Counted from the first letter of the stretch, positions 1-5,704 are shown. The stretch: DNA of 5,747 nt from Bacillota bacterium (GCA_012510325.1 JAAZIG010000234.1:1-5747), one strand, 5' to 3'. Numbers and translations are program-made. The notes: generated by a model not told the origin, from the letters alone.

Positions 1-2
1 CA

Positions 3-905
3 CTGATTGATTTGATTGACGCAGAAACAAAGAAAGAGTATGCCATACCAGCTGAAATTAGAGAGGTCAGAAACTATATCAGTGCTTTACATTATGGCCT
101 GGAAAGGGTTGGGGAATTACCGGTTTCCCTAAGGATGTTAAGAGAAATTCATAGAATTTTATTGCAAGATGTGCGCGGAAGCGCTAAAAATGCTGGGGAA
201 TTCCGCAAGATACAAAACTGGGTCGGTACCCCTGGTATGGATATTACCGAAGCTGATTTTATCCCGCCGCCTGTATCGGAGATGTTGCGGGCGTTAAATG
301 ATTTTGAACTGTACTACCATAAGGGCACAGGCGAATCCGCTTTGATAAAATGTGGTTTGTTGCATGCACAGTTTGAGACTATTCATCCATTTCTGGACGG
401 TAATGGTAGGATCGGACGATTACTGATCACCTTTTTCCTATGTGAACGAGATGTTTTACCCGCCCCGTTGCTTTACCTGAGCTACTATTTCAAGAAAAAC
501 CGGCTGCGGTATTATGATAAACTGACCGGGATCCGTGATCGCGGAGATTGGGAAGGCTGGTTAAAATTTTTTTTGAAGGGGATTCTGGAAGTTTCACAAC
601 AAGCCGTGGATACAGCCAAGCAAATTCTAACCTTGAGGGAGGCCCATAACGCAAAAATTGTTAATCATTTAAGGACAACAAATGCACTTGCTCTGCATGA
701 AGTTTTGTTAACTACCCCTGTTGTGACCGTGAGGTATGTACAGGACAAACTAGATGTGACTTATTCAACAGCTAATAGATTGATTGGGCAGTTTTGTGAT
801 TTGGGGCTACTCAAGCTTCGAGAGGAAACAAAAAAAGATCGAGCATTTATTTATCTGGATTACCTAAGAATACTACAGAGCGGTACTGAACCCCTATTAT
901 CCTAG
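3..905 (+). CDS. Fic family protein (AMPylase-type), N-terminus outside window
   Basis: Fic-domain enzymes usually transfer AMP, or another phosphate-containing group, from a nucleotide to a hydroxyl of a target protein. The complete catalytic motif HPFLDGNGRIGR is encoded at 384-419, with the catalytic His at 384-386 and the DGNGR anion-binding loop. Upstream, FRKIQNWVG and IPPP (about 200-275) match the conserved flap region of the class with an N-terminal inhibitory helix. The last 80 or so residues (about 665-880) look like a winged-helix domain (HEVLLTT, YSTANRLIGQFCDLGLL). The frame is open to the window edge, and the first visible residues LIDLIDAE resemble the segment just after the (S/T)xxxE(G/N) inhibitory motif in this family, so the TTG at 12 is probably not the start. 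About 300 residues are visible; relatives are often about 370. The stop is TAG at 903-905. The gene is visibly more A+T-rich than the genes to its right, which hints at separate acquisition. The protein target is unknown. Confidence 0.93.
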   Translation: MIDLIDAETKKEYAIPAEIREVRNYISALHYGLERVGELPVSLRMLREIHRILLQDVRGSAKNAGEFRKIQNWVGTPGMDITEADFIPPPVSEMLRALNDFELYYHKGTGESALIKCGLLHAQFETIHPFLDGNGRIGRLLITFFLCERDVLPAPLLYLSYYFKKNRLRYYDKLTGIRDRGDWEGWLKFFLKGILEVSQQAVDTAKQILTLREAHNAKIVNHLRTTNALALHEVLLTTPVVTVRYVQDKLDVTYSTANRLIGQFCDLGLLKLREETKKDRAFIYLDYLRILQSGTEPLLS

Positions 906-1003
906 TGGGAACGGGGCTGGCGGGTTATCCAGAATCGCTGTTTGTTAAATCCTGACCAGGTTTTCAAACTTGCCGGGGGTGCTATGTGTGCAGCGCCCCG
1001 GGT

Positions 1004-1051
1004 AAAAGAAGCCTCGATAGCAGCCGTCCCGCTGCTTTTGAGGCTTCTTTT
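1004..1051. terminator. Bidirectional Rho-independent terminator
   Basis: A 12-bp perfect stem pairs AAAAGAAGCCTC (1004-1015) with GAGGCTTCTTTT (1040-1051). A second stem inside it pairs GCAGC (1020-1024) with GCTGC (1031-1035) around the loop CGTCCC. The A run on the left and T run on the right give a U tract on both strands. It sits between the convergent fic gene and the minus-strand frame ending at 1060, so it can end transcription from both sides. Confidence 0.9.
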
Positions 1052-1059
1052 GCTTAAAG

Positions 1060-1464
1060 TTATTTGAGTTTCGGCAGGATGATCTCCTTTATCCCTTCCA
1101 GATTTTTTGCGCCCGCCAGTGACGGGTATGACCAGGTGTAGTAGGTCAGCCCCTTGGCGGTTTCGAGAAAGGCCCAGCGCTCGCCGTCGAGAAGTCCGTA
1201 TGCGGCCAGCTCGAGCAGGGCCAGTTTCACGCCATTTTCTTCGCGAATTGATCTTTCATCATATCTGATAGGCATAAAAATGCCCCTGATCCCCGCCGTC
1301 ATCTGTGAAGACAGGCCAGTGTCTTCTATCCACAGTCTCTCTACACTGACGGGACCGGGCAGGAGAACTGTCACTGTCGTTCCCTCCGCCAGGTTTCCGC
1401 GCAGCACCTCCTGCACCTCAGCTGAACTCCATAGTCCCGTTTTCCGGTAAAGCCTTGTAGTCAT
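1060..1464 (-). CDS. Hypothetical protein, probably the C-terminal remnant of a larger protein
   Basis: This 134-residue frame is not a family I can name. The first 15 residues lie in the overlap with the sigma-factor frame and look unlike the rest. From about residue 17 the sequence becomes protein-like: VQEVLRGNLAEGTTVTVLLPG (17-37) resembles the 'VxEVLKGdlkeGttvtV' strand pattern seen in many secreted or lipoprotein beta domains of Gram-positive bacteria, and GERWAFLETAKG (94-105) followed by YYTW resembles the later strands of such domains. No signal peptide or membrane segment is present, which would be expected if the N-terminus were intact. The first possible start is ATG at 1464, preceded by AGGA with a 6-base gap, so it could be translated, perhaps coupled to the upstream frame. 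I infer a fragment left by a deletion; a small intact gene is the alternative. Confidence 0.55.
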   Translation of the reverse strand: MTTRLYRKTGLWSSAEVQEVLRGNLAEGTTVTVLLPGPVSVERLWIEDTGLSSQMTAGIRGIFMPIRYDERSIREENGVKLALLELAAYGLLDGERWAFLETAKGLTYYTWSYPSLAGAKNLEGIKEIILPKLK

Positions 1465-1726
1465 CCATGTTCCTGCGCTTGCGCCACCAGTACCGCAGAC
1501 CGTTCTTGCGCAAATTGGCTGCCGTTCTGATGAGCCAGGCCTTTTCGTGCTCTTCGCTCTCGAAAACTGGTCTCTTCCTGATCAACTGATAAAATGTATC
1601 CTGGAGGGCGTCTTCGGTATCAGGCTGATTTTTCATGTAAGCAAAGCAGATGCGGTACACCGTTTTTTTATGGCGCTCGTAAATTTCTGCAATCTCTTTG
1701 TCCGTACGTAAAAAAGAGTTCGCCAT
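1418..1726 (-). CDS. ECF-type sigma-70 factor, region 2 only (truncated)
   Basis: The 102-residue product has a complete-looking sigma region 2. IYERHKKTVYRICFAYMKN (15-33) fits region 2.1, DTEDALQDTFYQLI (36-49) is the core-RNA-polymerase-binding region 2.2, and AWLIRTAANLRKN (63-75) fits regions 2.3/2.4, which recognise the -10 element. The linker WWRKRRNMDDYKALPE follows as in clostridial ECF factors, and the protein then stops with GTMEFS. Region 4, which recognises the -35 element and should add about 60-70 residues, is absent, and none of its usual motif is visible in the overlapping frame. The start is firm: ATG at 1726 is preceded by AAAGGAGGG (1734-1742) with an 8-base gap. The protein could be non-functional, or could act as one half of a split sigma factor like B. 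subtilis RsoA, which works with SigO. No region-4 partner lies in the window. Confidence 0.75.
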   Translation of the reverse strand: MANSFLRTDKEIAEIYERHKKTVYRICFAYMKNQPDTEDALQDTFYQLIRKRPVFESEEHEKAWLIRTAANLRKNGLRYWWRKRRNMDDYKALPENGTMEFS

Positions 1727-1843
1727 CGACTTGCCCTCCTTTCACTACTAATACAATCGGAAAGGCTGAAATGCCCGATACAATTCCATAATATCCCGCA
1801 TCCAATAGCCGCTAAGGTTTTCAGGGGAGCGCTGCTTTGTAAA

Positions 1844-1860
1844 ACCCATTTTCCATGGGT
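1844..1860. repeat. Short inverted repeat in the divergent intergenic region
   Basis: ACCCAT (1844-1849) and ATGGGT (1855-1860) form a 6-bp stem around TTTCC. On the minus strand the stem is followed by TTTT, so it could be a weak terminator; it could equally be an operator. No other clear structure was found in the 293 bases between the sigma factor and the gene at 2020, apart from the candidate promoter listed separately. Confidence 0.3.
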
Positions 1861-1928
1861 AAATTATCTTTAATCTTCCTGATTGAACACTACTGTGCTC
1901 CCGTCGCCGCAGGTGCCGGCCATCTCTT

Positions 1929-1957
1929 TTGTCCCTTTCCTTTTCGGGCAGGATTAT
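1929..1957 (+). promoter_or_regulatory. Candidate sigma-A promoter for the AbrB-like gene
   Basis: TTGTCC (1929-1934) and GATTAT (1952-1957) are separated by exactly 17 bases, each matching four of six consensus positions. Transcription would start near 1964, giving a leader of about 55 bases before the TTG start at 2020. The match is only moderate. Confidence 0.35.
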
Positions 1958-2019
1958 CTCTTTCTCTTGGCAAATAATAGTATCAGTCTGAGGCAGTCTC
2001 TAGTTGGGGAGCGAGTACT

Positions 2020-2301
2020 TTGCCGCAGGTAAGCAAGGGCGGGAAATATATCTTTGGCTATTCCCTGATCGGGCAAGAGTTGGATATCCAGCTCCCGCCG
2101 CAGGCGATGAGGGAATATGACATTACCCTGGAAGGGAAAGTATACCTGATCACTGGCAGCAAAACCTCTGGCGGCTTCAACGTGACCCGGAAAGGGCTGC
2201 TGTTGCCCTCTAAAATTGGCGGGGTGCTAATCGAGAGGCCCGCATTGATGAATTATGAACTGGCGGAGGGTGAATTCGGTCCGGGCAGGTTATTTTGCTG
2301 A
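2020..2301 (+). CDS. Small AbrB/SpoVT-like protein, apparently C-terminally truncated
   Basis: The product has 93 residues. LDIQLPPQAMREYDITLEGK followed by VYLI (21-44) fits the swapped-hairpin AbrB/SpoVT pattern (I.lP...re..I..GkvyLi). Many proteins of that fold bind DNA as dimers, but a DNA-binding role here is inference. The next part, GSKTSGGFNVTRKGLL (46-61) and NYELAEGEF (78-86), resembles, from memory, a clostridial protein family of about 150 residues that continues after a segment like 'GRLYCW' with a second half. Here the frame stops right after GRLFC with TGA where TGG (Trp) would be expected, and the bases beyond do not look like a continuation. The start is TTG at 2020: no ATG occurs in frame after the upstream stop at 1978-1980, and GGGGAG (2006-2011) gives an 8-base gap. 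It may be a functional short version or a decayed gene. Confidence 0.7.
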   Translation: MPQVSKGGKYIFGYSLIGQELDIQLPPQAMREYDITLEGKVYLITGSKTSGGFNVTRKGLLLPSKIGGVLIERPALMNYELAEGEFGPGRLFC

Positions 2302-2323
2302 ATGGGCCCAGAAGTTTTATACT
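2295..2323 (+). promoter_or_regulatory. Sigma-A-type promoter of the ferritin-like/VIT1 gene
   Basis: TTGCTG (2295-2300) and TATACT (2318-2323) are 17 bases apart; the -10 matches five of six consensus bases. Transcription would start near 2330, about 28 bases before the ATG at 2358. The -35 overlaps the last codons and stop of the preceding gene, so the transporter can be expressed independently. I see no obvious Fur-type box. Confidence 0.6.
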
Positions 2324-2357
2324 GTAAAAAAACATGATGCCAAAGGGAGGCGCACAG

Positions 2358-3239
2358 ATGAGGACTCCGTTGAGCGCAGAGACCAAGCGCTTGCTGCTGA
2401 GTTACCAGCAAGCTGAAGTGACCGATCATGTCATCTACAGCCGCATGGCCAAAGGTGAAAAAGACCCGCAGAACCGGGCTGTGCTGGAGCAGATCGCTGC
2501 TGAAGAGGTCGAGCACGCCGCGATCTGGAGAAAGTATACCGGGCAGGAGGTGCAGCCCAAACGCTGGCAGATTATCTGGTACAGCCTCCTCGGAGTACTG
2601 ATGGGGTACACCTTTGTGATCCGCTTGATGGAAAAAAACGAGTACACCACGGGCAGAAAATACCGGCAGCTGATTCGGGAGATTCCCGAGGCAGCGGGGA
2701 TCATCGAAGATGAGCAGAGGCATGAGGAGCAGCTGGCGGCGATGCTCGATGAGGAGCGCCTGCAATATGTCGGCGCCATGGTCCTGGGCCTAAACGATGC
2801 GCTGGTGGAGCTGACCGGAGTGCTCGCCGGCCTCACCTTCGCCCTGGCCAACACCCGCCTGGTGGCCCTCTCCGGGATCATCACCGGAGTCTCGGCCACT
2901 CTGTCCATGGCTTCCTCCAACTATCTCGCCGAGAGGGCCGAGGGCAATCCGAAAGCTTTTAAATCCAGCCTTTATACCGGAGGGGCCTACCTGGTGACCG
3001 TGGTGCTGATGGTTCTGCCCTATCTGCTCTTTCCCAAAAGCGCCTATCTTGCCGCCTTGCTGACCATGCTGCTGGTGGTGATCGCGATTATTTTCTTTTT
3101 TAACTACTATATCAGCGTGGCCCAGGATCTGCCCTTTGCCCAGCGCTTCGCCGAGATGGCGGGGATCAGCTTGGGGGTGGCGCTGATCTCCTTTGTCATC
3201 GGCCTCGCCGTCAAAGCCTGGCTGGGTATAGAGATCTAG
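2358..3239 (+). CDS. Ferritin-like (rubrerythrin) domain fused to VIT1/CCC1-type metal transporter
   Basis: This 293-residue membrane protein combines a cytoplasmic di-iron domain with a VIT1/CCC1-like transporter, the architecture of the MbfA-type iron exporters. Residues 8-135 are ferritin-like with the expected ligands: E20, E50 and H53 (EVEH), E92 and E95 (spaced ExxE as in rubrerythrin), and E119 and H122 (EQRH). Residues 139-290 form about five membrane helices (near 139-163, 166-186, 208-225, 231-254, 268-289). GLNDALVELTGVLAGL (144-159) is the signature first VIT1 helix with G144, D147 and E151, and SMASSNYLAERAE (183-195) is the second conserved stretch with M184. It probably moves ferrous iron, possibly manganese, out of the cytoplasm using a proton gradient, with the di-iron domain sensing or binding iron. 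The start at 2358 is preferred because AAAGGGAGG (2342-2350) lies 7 bases ahead; an upstream ATG at 2334 would place this site inside the coding sequence and has no ribosome site. Confidence 0.93.
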   Translation: MRTPLSAETKRLLLSYQQAEVTDHVIYSRMAKGEKDPQNRAVLEQIAAEEVEHAAIWRKYTGQEVQPKRWQIIWYSLLGVLMGYTFVIRLMEKNEYTTGRKYRQLIREIPEAAGIIEDEQRHEEQLAAMLDEERLQYVGAMVLGLNDALVELTGVLAGLTFALANTRLVALSGIITGVSATLSMASSNYLAERAEGNPKAFKSSLYTGGAYLVTVVLMVLPYLLFPKSAYLAALLTMLLVVIAIIFFFNYYISVAQDLPFAQRFAEMAGISLGVALISFVIGLAVKAWLGIEI

Positions 3240-3261
3240 GTTCTAGCATAATCGCTGAACC
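3239..3261. repeat. Hairpin just after the transporter stop codon
   Basis: GGTTC-T-AGC (3239-3247) pairs with GCTGAACC (3254-3261) to give eight base pairs with one bulged T and an ATAATC loop. No T run follows on the plus strand, so it is not a classical terminator; it might protect the 3' end of the message. Confidence 0.35.
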
Positions 3262-3280
3262 GGTGGGGAGGATCGGCTCA

Positions 3281-3314
3281 AAGCAAAACTCATGACGGGC
3301 AAGCTTCCTTGAGT
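3281..3314 (-). terminator. Weak candidate terminator of the methyltransferase gene
   Basis: Read on the minus strand, ACTCA (3314-3310) can pair with TGAGT (3292-3288) around a 17-base loop, and TTTTGCTT (to 3281) follows. The stem is only 5 bp, so the call rests mainly on the U-rich tail and its position about 10 bases after the stop. Confidence 0.25.
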
Positions 3315-3321
3315 CCCGGTG

Positions 3322-3837
3322 CTATTTTGCAAACCGGTATATTTTTTTAACTTTCCCGACTAGCTCAAAAGGGCCCGGCTTGATCAGTGCACGAATAATT
3401 TTTTGTTCACCCATATGGTGGTCGCTAAAGAACAATTTACCTTCGTCTTTGAGCACCCGGTGCAGCTCTTTCAGCACCTTTTCCGGTTCTTTTAAATCGT
3501 GATAAACATCAAAAAGCAAAACAGCATCTACGCTTTTATCCGGCAGTCCGGTCTGGCAATCCGTCTGGATAACGCCGAGGTTGGGCCAACTTTCCATCAT
3601 CTTGCGAGCGTGGGCGACGGCAATTATGTTGACGTCAGCCGCGTAGACCTTACCCCCGGGCCCTACCAGCCCGGCGGCAGCTGCGGAGTAACTGCCGGGA
3701 CCGCAACCGTAGTCAAGGATTGTCTGCCCTCTCTTGATGCCCAGGCTTTTCAGAACAGCGGCGGGCGGAACAAACAGATCGCGCAGGCGAAAGGTTAAAA
3801 CAGTCAGGGTAAAGGATATATTATTGAGCAGACCCAC
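3322..3837 (-). CDS. Class I SAM-dependent methyltransferase (Methyltransf_11/25 type)
   Basis: The 171-residue product has the Rossmann-type methyltransferase core. Motif I is ILDYGCGPGSYS (40-51) with the glycine-rich SAM loop G44, G46, G48. The acidic residue D68 in VYAADVN would bind the SAM ribose, D93 (QTDCQTGLP) is the adenine-side motif, and VDAVLLFDVYHDL (103-115) is motif IV. LKELHRVLKDEGKLFFSDHH is the usual late-strand segment. The N-terminus NNISFTLTVLTFRLRDLF is typical of a short clostridial/archaeal group of unknown substrate, so no substrate is proposed. The frame extends to a TTG at 3885 without a ribosome site; I prefer GTG at 3837, preceded by AAAAGGGGTG, because homologues as I recall them begin near NNISF and a candidate promoter would start transcription at about 3883. 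It is convergent with the transporter gene. Confidence 0.88.
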   Translation of the reverse strand: MGLLNNISFTLTVLTFRLRDLFVPPAAVLKSLGIKRGQTILDYGCGPGSYSAAAAGLVGPGGKVYAADVNIIAVAHARKMMESWPNLGVIQTDCQTGLPDKSVDAVLLFDVYHDLKEPEKVLKELHRVLKDEGKLFFSDHHMGEQKIIRALIKPGPFELVGKVKKIYRFAK

Positions 3838-3889
3838 CAGTTCACCCCTTTTCGGTAAAACTGTGCTGCAAACATCATCGGGCAAAGTC

Positions 3890-3919
3890 AGTACAGTTCA
3901 GGCTGCCGAACCCGGTCAA
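3890..3919 (-). promoter_or_regulatory. Candidate promoter of the methyltransferase gene
   Basis: On the minus strand TTGACC (3919-3914, five of six consensus bases) and TGTACT (3895-3890, four of six) are 18 bases apart. Predicted transcription begins near 3883, roughly 46 bases before the GTG at 3837, which argues against the TTG start at 3885. Confidence 0.4.
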
Positions 3920-3977
3920 AGCTTTCGCCTGTATCCATTGCCATATCTTTCTGTTAGTGCCGCAACCTTTCCTGCCC

Positions 3978-4007
3978 GCAGTGCGGCAGACCGCTGTTCT
4001 CAACTGC
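3978..4007. repeat. Imperfect stem-loop in the divergent intergenic region
   Basis: GCAGT (3978-3982) pairs with ACTGC (4003-4007), and inside it GCGG (3983-3986) pairs with CCGC (3991-3994), leaving an 8-base bulge on one side. It lies in the 267-base gap between the methyltransferase and the flavoprotein gene. No T run follows on either strand and no known RNA family is recognised. A shorter perfect palindrome GGCCACTGGCC (4114-4124) sits nearer the flavoprotein start and could be an operator. Otherwise the gap shows no convincing gene or promoter. Confidence 0.3.
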
Positions 4008-4152
4008 TGCGTCGCTGACCGCTTTGTCCAAAATTGCTCGCTTGCGACGGGGCAAAAGTTTTCGTCTATGCAGGAATGTTTCTTTCGCATGTTAAACTCT
4101 GATAGTATCGTTCGGCCACTGGCCAAACTGTGTTCGGGAGGTCCGGTCATTC

Positions 4153-4641
4153 ATGTTTAGAAAAATGATTAGAGAAAAGCAGCTCATGTCCGCCGACGCT
4201 ATTGCAGCAGTGTTGGCAGGAGCGACCAGCGGTGTCCTGGCCTGCTCAGGCGATGGGGATTATCCTTATGCCGTCCCCTTAAGCTATGTCCACTTCAACG
4301 GCAAAATTTACTTTCATTCAGCGAAGGGCGGCCACAAAATTGATGCCATTAAGAAGCACCCCCGGGTGTCCTTTGCCGTGATCGGCGAGGATACGGTTGT
4401 CGGCGCGGCCTATACCTCTTTTTTTCGCAGTGTCATCGCTTTTGGCCAGGCCAGGATTGTTCAGGATGAGGCGGAACGGCTGGCAGCCTTCCGGGCCCTG
4501 GCAGAAAAATATTCCGGCGATCAACCTGAAGCGAGCAGAGAAAAAGTGATCGCAAGATGCACACAGGCCGACATCATCGCCATCGATCTGGAGCATATCA
4601 CCGGCAAGCAGGCCGCCGGATATGTCAGGGAGCAGCGGTGA
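4153..4641 (+). CDS. NimA-like pyridoxamine 5'-phosphate oxidase family flavoprotein
   Basis: The 162-residue protein is an FMN-binding split-barrel protein of the group that includes the 5-nitroimidazole reductase NimA. Diagnostic stretches are MFRKMIREKQLMS at the N-terminus, GVLACSGDGDYPYAVPLSYV (27-46), the FMN-contact segment IYFHSAKGGHKIDAI (52-66), VSFAVIGED (72-80), and YTSFFRSVIAFGQARI (87-102). The C-terminal IDLEHITGKQA is also typical. Length matches the family. It is predicted to be a soluble homodimer that binds FMN and reduces small molecules; the natural substrate is unknown, and nitroimidazole resistance should not be assumed. The start is ATG at 4153 with GGGAGGT (4136-4142) and a rather long 10-base gap. 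The gene ends 24 bases before the AlkD-like gene, so the two are probably one transcript. Confidence 0.9.
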   Translation: MFRKMIREKQLMSADAIAAVLAGATSGVLACSGDGDYPYAVPLSYVHFNGKIYFHSAKGGHKIDAIKKHPRVSFAVIGEDTVVGAAYTSFFRSVIAFGQARIVQDEAERLAAFRALAEKYSGDQPEASREKVIARCTQADIIAIDLEHITGKQAAGYVREQR

Positions 4642-4665
4642 GCACTGCTGCCGGGAGGATAAATC

Positions 4666-5310
4666 GTGGATATCTTTGAAGTTTTCAGGGCGGCGGAAAA
4701 TCCGGCGAAGGCGGCTCAAATGAGCGCCTATATGCGCCACCAGTTCTCCTTTCTCGGGATCCAGAAGCCGGAGCGGGGGAAGCTTTCCCGCGATTTTTTC
4801 AAGGGCATGGATCAAACAGCGCTTGACTGGGACTTCGTGTTCAAGTGCTGGCAGCAGTCCGAAAGGGAGTTTCAGTACCTGGCAGTTGATTACCTGAGCA
4901 GGCTCAAAGGTTTGCTCACCGCTGACGACATTTCAAAACTGCGCGATCTGGCGGTAAGCAAATCGTGGTGGGATACTGTTGACGGCCTCAATGTGATCAT
5001 CGGCGATCTGGCTCTGCGCTTTACCGGGGTCAAGGAGATCATGTTGAGGTGGAGCACCGGTGGGAATATCTGGCTGCGCCGGATTGCCATCGATCATCAG
5101 CTCATGTACAAAAAGCAGACCGATCGGGCTCTGTTGGAACGAATTATTATCAACAATTTGGGCGGTACGGAGTTTTTTATCAACAAGGCCATCGGCTGGA
5201 GCCTGCGCCAGTACAGCAAAACAGATCCGGACTGGGTGCGCTCTTTTATCGAAAGGCACCGTGGGGAGATGGCTGCGCTCAGCATCAGGGAAGCGGGCAA
5301 ATATATTTAA
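4666..5310 (+). CDS. AlkD-type DNA alkylation repair protein (HEAT-repeat DNA glycosylase)
   Basis: AlkD-family enzymes cut alkylated bases such as 3-methyladenine and 7-methylguanine from DNA, starting base excision repair. The 214-residue protein matches the family along its length: AAQMSAYMRHQFSFLGIQKP (16-35), SEREFQYLAVDYL (65-77), KSWWDTVDGL (99-108), WLRRIAIDHQL (136-146), and FFINKAIGWSLRQY (170-183). The residues corresponding to the B. cereus AlkD active site (W109, D113, R148, W187) appear to be W102, D106, R139 and W178; the 4-residue and 39-residue spacings agree exactly. The protein should be all-helical, soluble and use non-base-flipping recognition. The GTG start at 4666 has GGGAGG (4653-4658) with a 7-base gap. 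It lies 24 bases after the flavoprotein gene and likely shares its promoter. No key residue is missing. It is probably active. Confidence 0.93.
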   Translation: MDIFEVFRAAENPAKAAQMSAYMRHQFSFLGIQKPERGKLSRDFFKGMDQTALDWDFVFKCWQQSEREFQYLAVDYLSRLKGLLTADDISKLRDLAVSKSWWDTVDGLNVIIGDLALRFTGVKEIMLRWSTGGNIWLRRIAIDHQLMYKKQTDRALLERIIINNLGGTEFFINKAIGWSLRQYSKTDPDWVRSFIERHRGEMAALSIREAGKYI

Positions 5311-5374
5311 GGGTCTCTGAATAGAGGCTTCAGCAGCCGGGCCAGTGCTTCGTGCAGGGGGTGAGGGTGCAGAG

Positions 5375-5704
5375 ATGAAAAGAAAAGGGTTGTCCCTAGC
5401 GGTGGGGCTTCTCATCGTGATCATGCTGGCGGGCTATACCTACGTAATTTCCGGGGCGAAGAGAGTGGAAGGGATGATGCGGGGACATCTGGAGGAGAGG
5501 GGCTATCAGCAGGAGGAGATCACCAGCGTCGAGGTCTATCATTCTTTTTTAAGCCCACTTTATTCCCGCAGCCGGTGGGCCATCCGGGTGCGCTATGCCG
5601 ACGAGCCCGGGGCGATCTACCACTATACGATTAAGGATGGGCGGATCAAGGACGACGGCATCTCCGGAAGCGTTGACCAGGAGGAGCTGAAGCACAGGGA
5701 GTAG
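5375..5704 (+). CDS. Membrane-anchored small protein, DUF3139-like
   Basis: The 109-residue product starts with a basic MKRK followed by a hydrophobic stretch (about residues 6-26), which is a signal anchor or uncleaved signal peptide with the remainder outside the membrane. The soluble part, HLEERGYQQEEITSVEVYHS (37-56), then WAIRVRYADEP, YHYTIKDGRI and a GISGS end, matches the pattern of the DUF3139 family of Firmicutes (GY..eei.sievkhsfl...w.i.V.f.dep...Y.y..kdgki.q.g.sg). Its function is unknown. ATG at 5375 is chosen because GGGGGTGAGG lies 8 bases ahead; a GTG at 5345 in the same frame would put this site inside the gene and add ten non-hydrophobic residues. The 64-base gap from the AlkD-like gene contains no terminator, so it may belong to the same transcript. 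Confidence 0.75.
   Translation: MKRKGLSLAVGLLIVIMLAGYTYVISGAKRVEGMMRGHLEERGYQQEEITSVEVYHSFLSPLYSRSRWAIRVRYADEPGAIYHYTIKDGRIKDDGISGSVDQEELKHRE

Noticed and set aside
973..1001. GC hairpin CCGGGG/CCCCGG between fic and the terminator
   Set aside because: Only six perfect pairs with an uneven interior loop and no T run; the terminator right after it explains the region better.
1154..1450. Plus-strand frame opposite the hypothetical protein
   Set aside because: Ser/Arg/Pro-rich shadow of the minus-strand frame, whose codon use and protein composition look more like real coding sequence.
1788..1823. ECF-like self-controlled promoter (TGAAAAC on the minus strand at 1823-1817) upstream of the sigma factor
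   Set aside because: The -35-like string is present but no matching -10 element lies at the right spacing.
2435..2920. Long minus-strand open frame opposite the ferritin-like/VIT1 gene
   Set aside because: It is a mirror of a strongly supported coding region, with Ser/Arg/Cys-rich low-complexity composition and no recognisable motif. The overlapping minus frame at 2253-2765 is rejected for the same reason.
4042..4070. TTGCGA/TCTATG promoter for the flavoprotein gene
   Set aside because: Spacing is 17 bases, but the -10 matches only three of six consensus positions, which is not better than chance in this gap.
3875..4150. Minus-strand open frame of 91 residues in the intergenic gap
   Set aside because: It has no ribosome site, an irregular Cys/Arg-rich composition, and overlaps the methyltransferase start; no family resemblance is seen.
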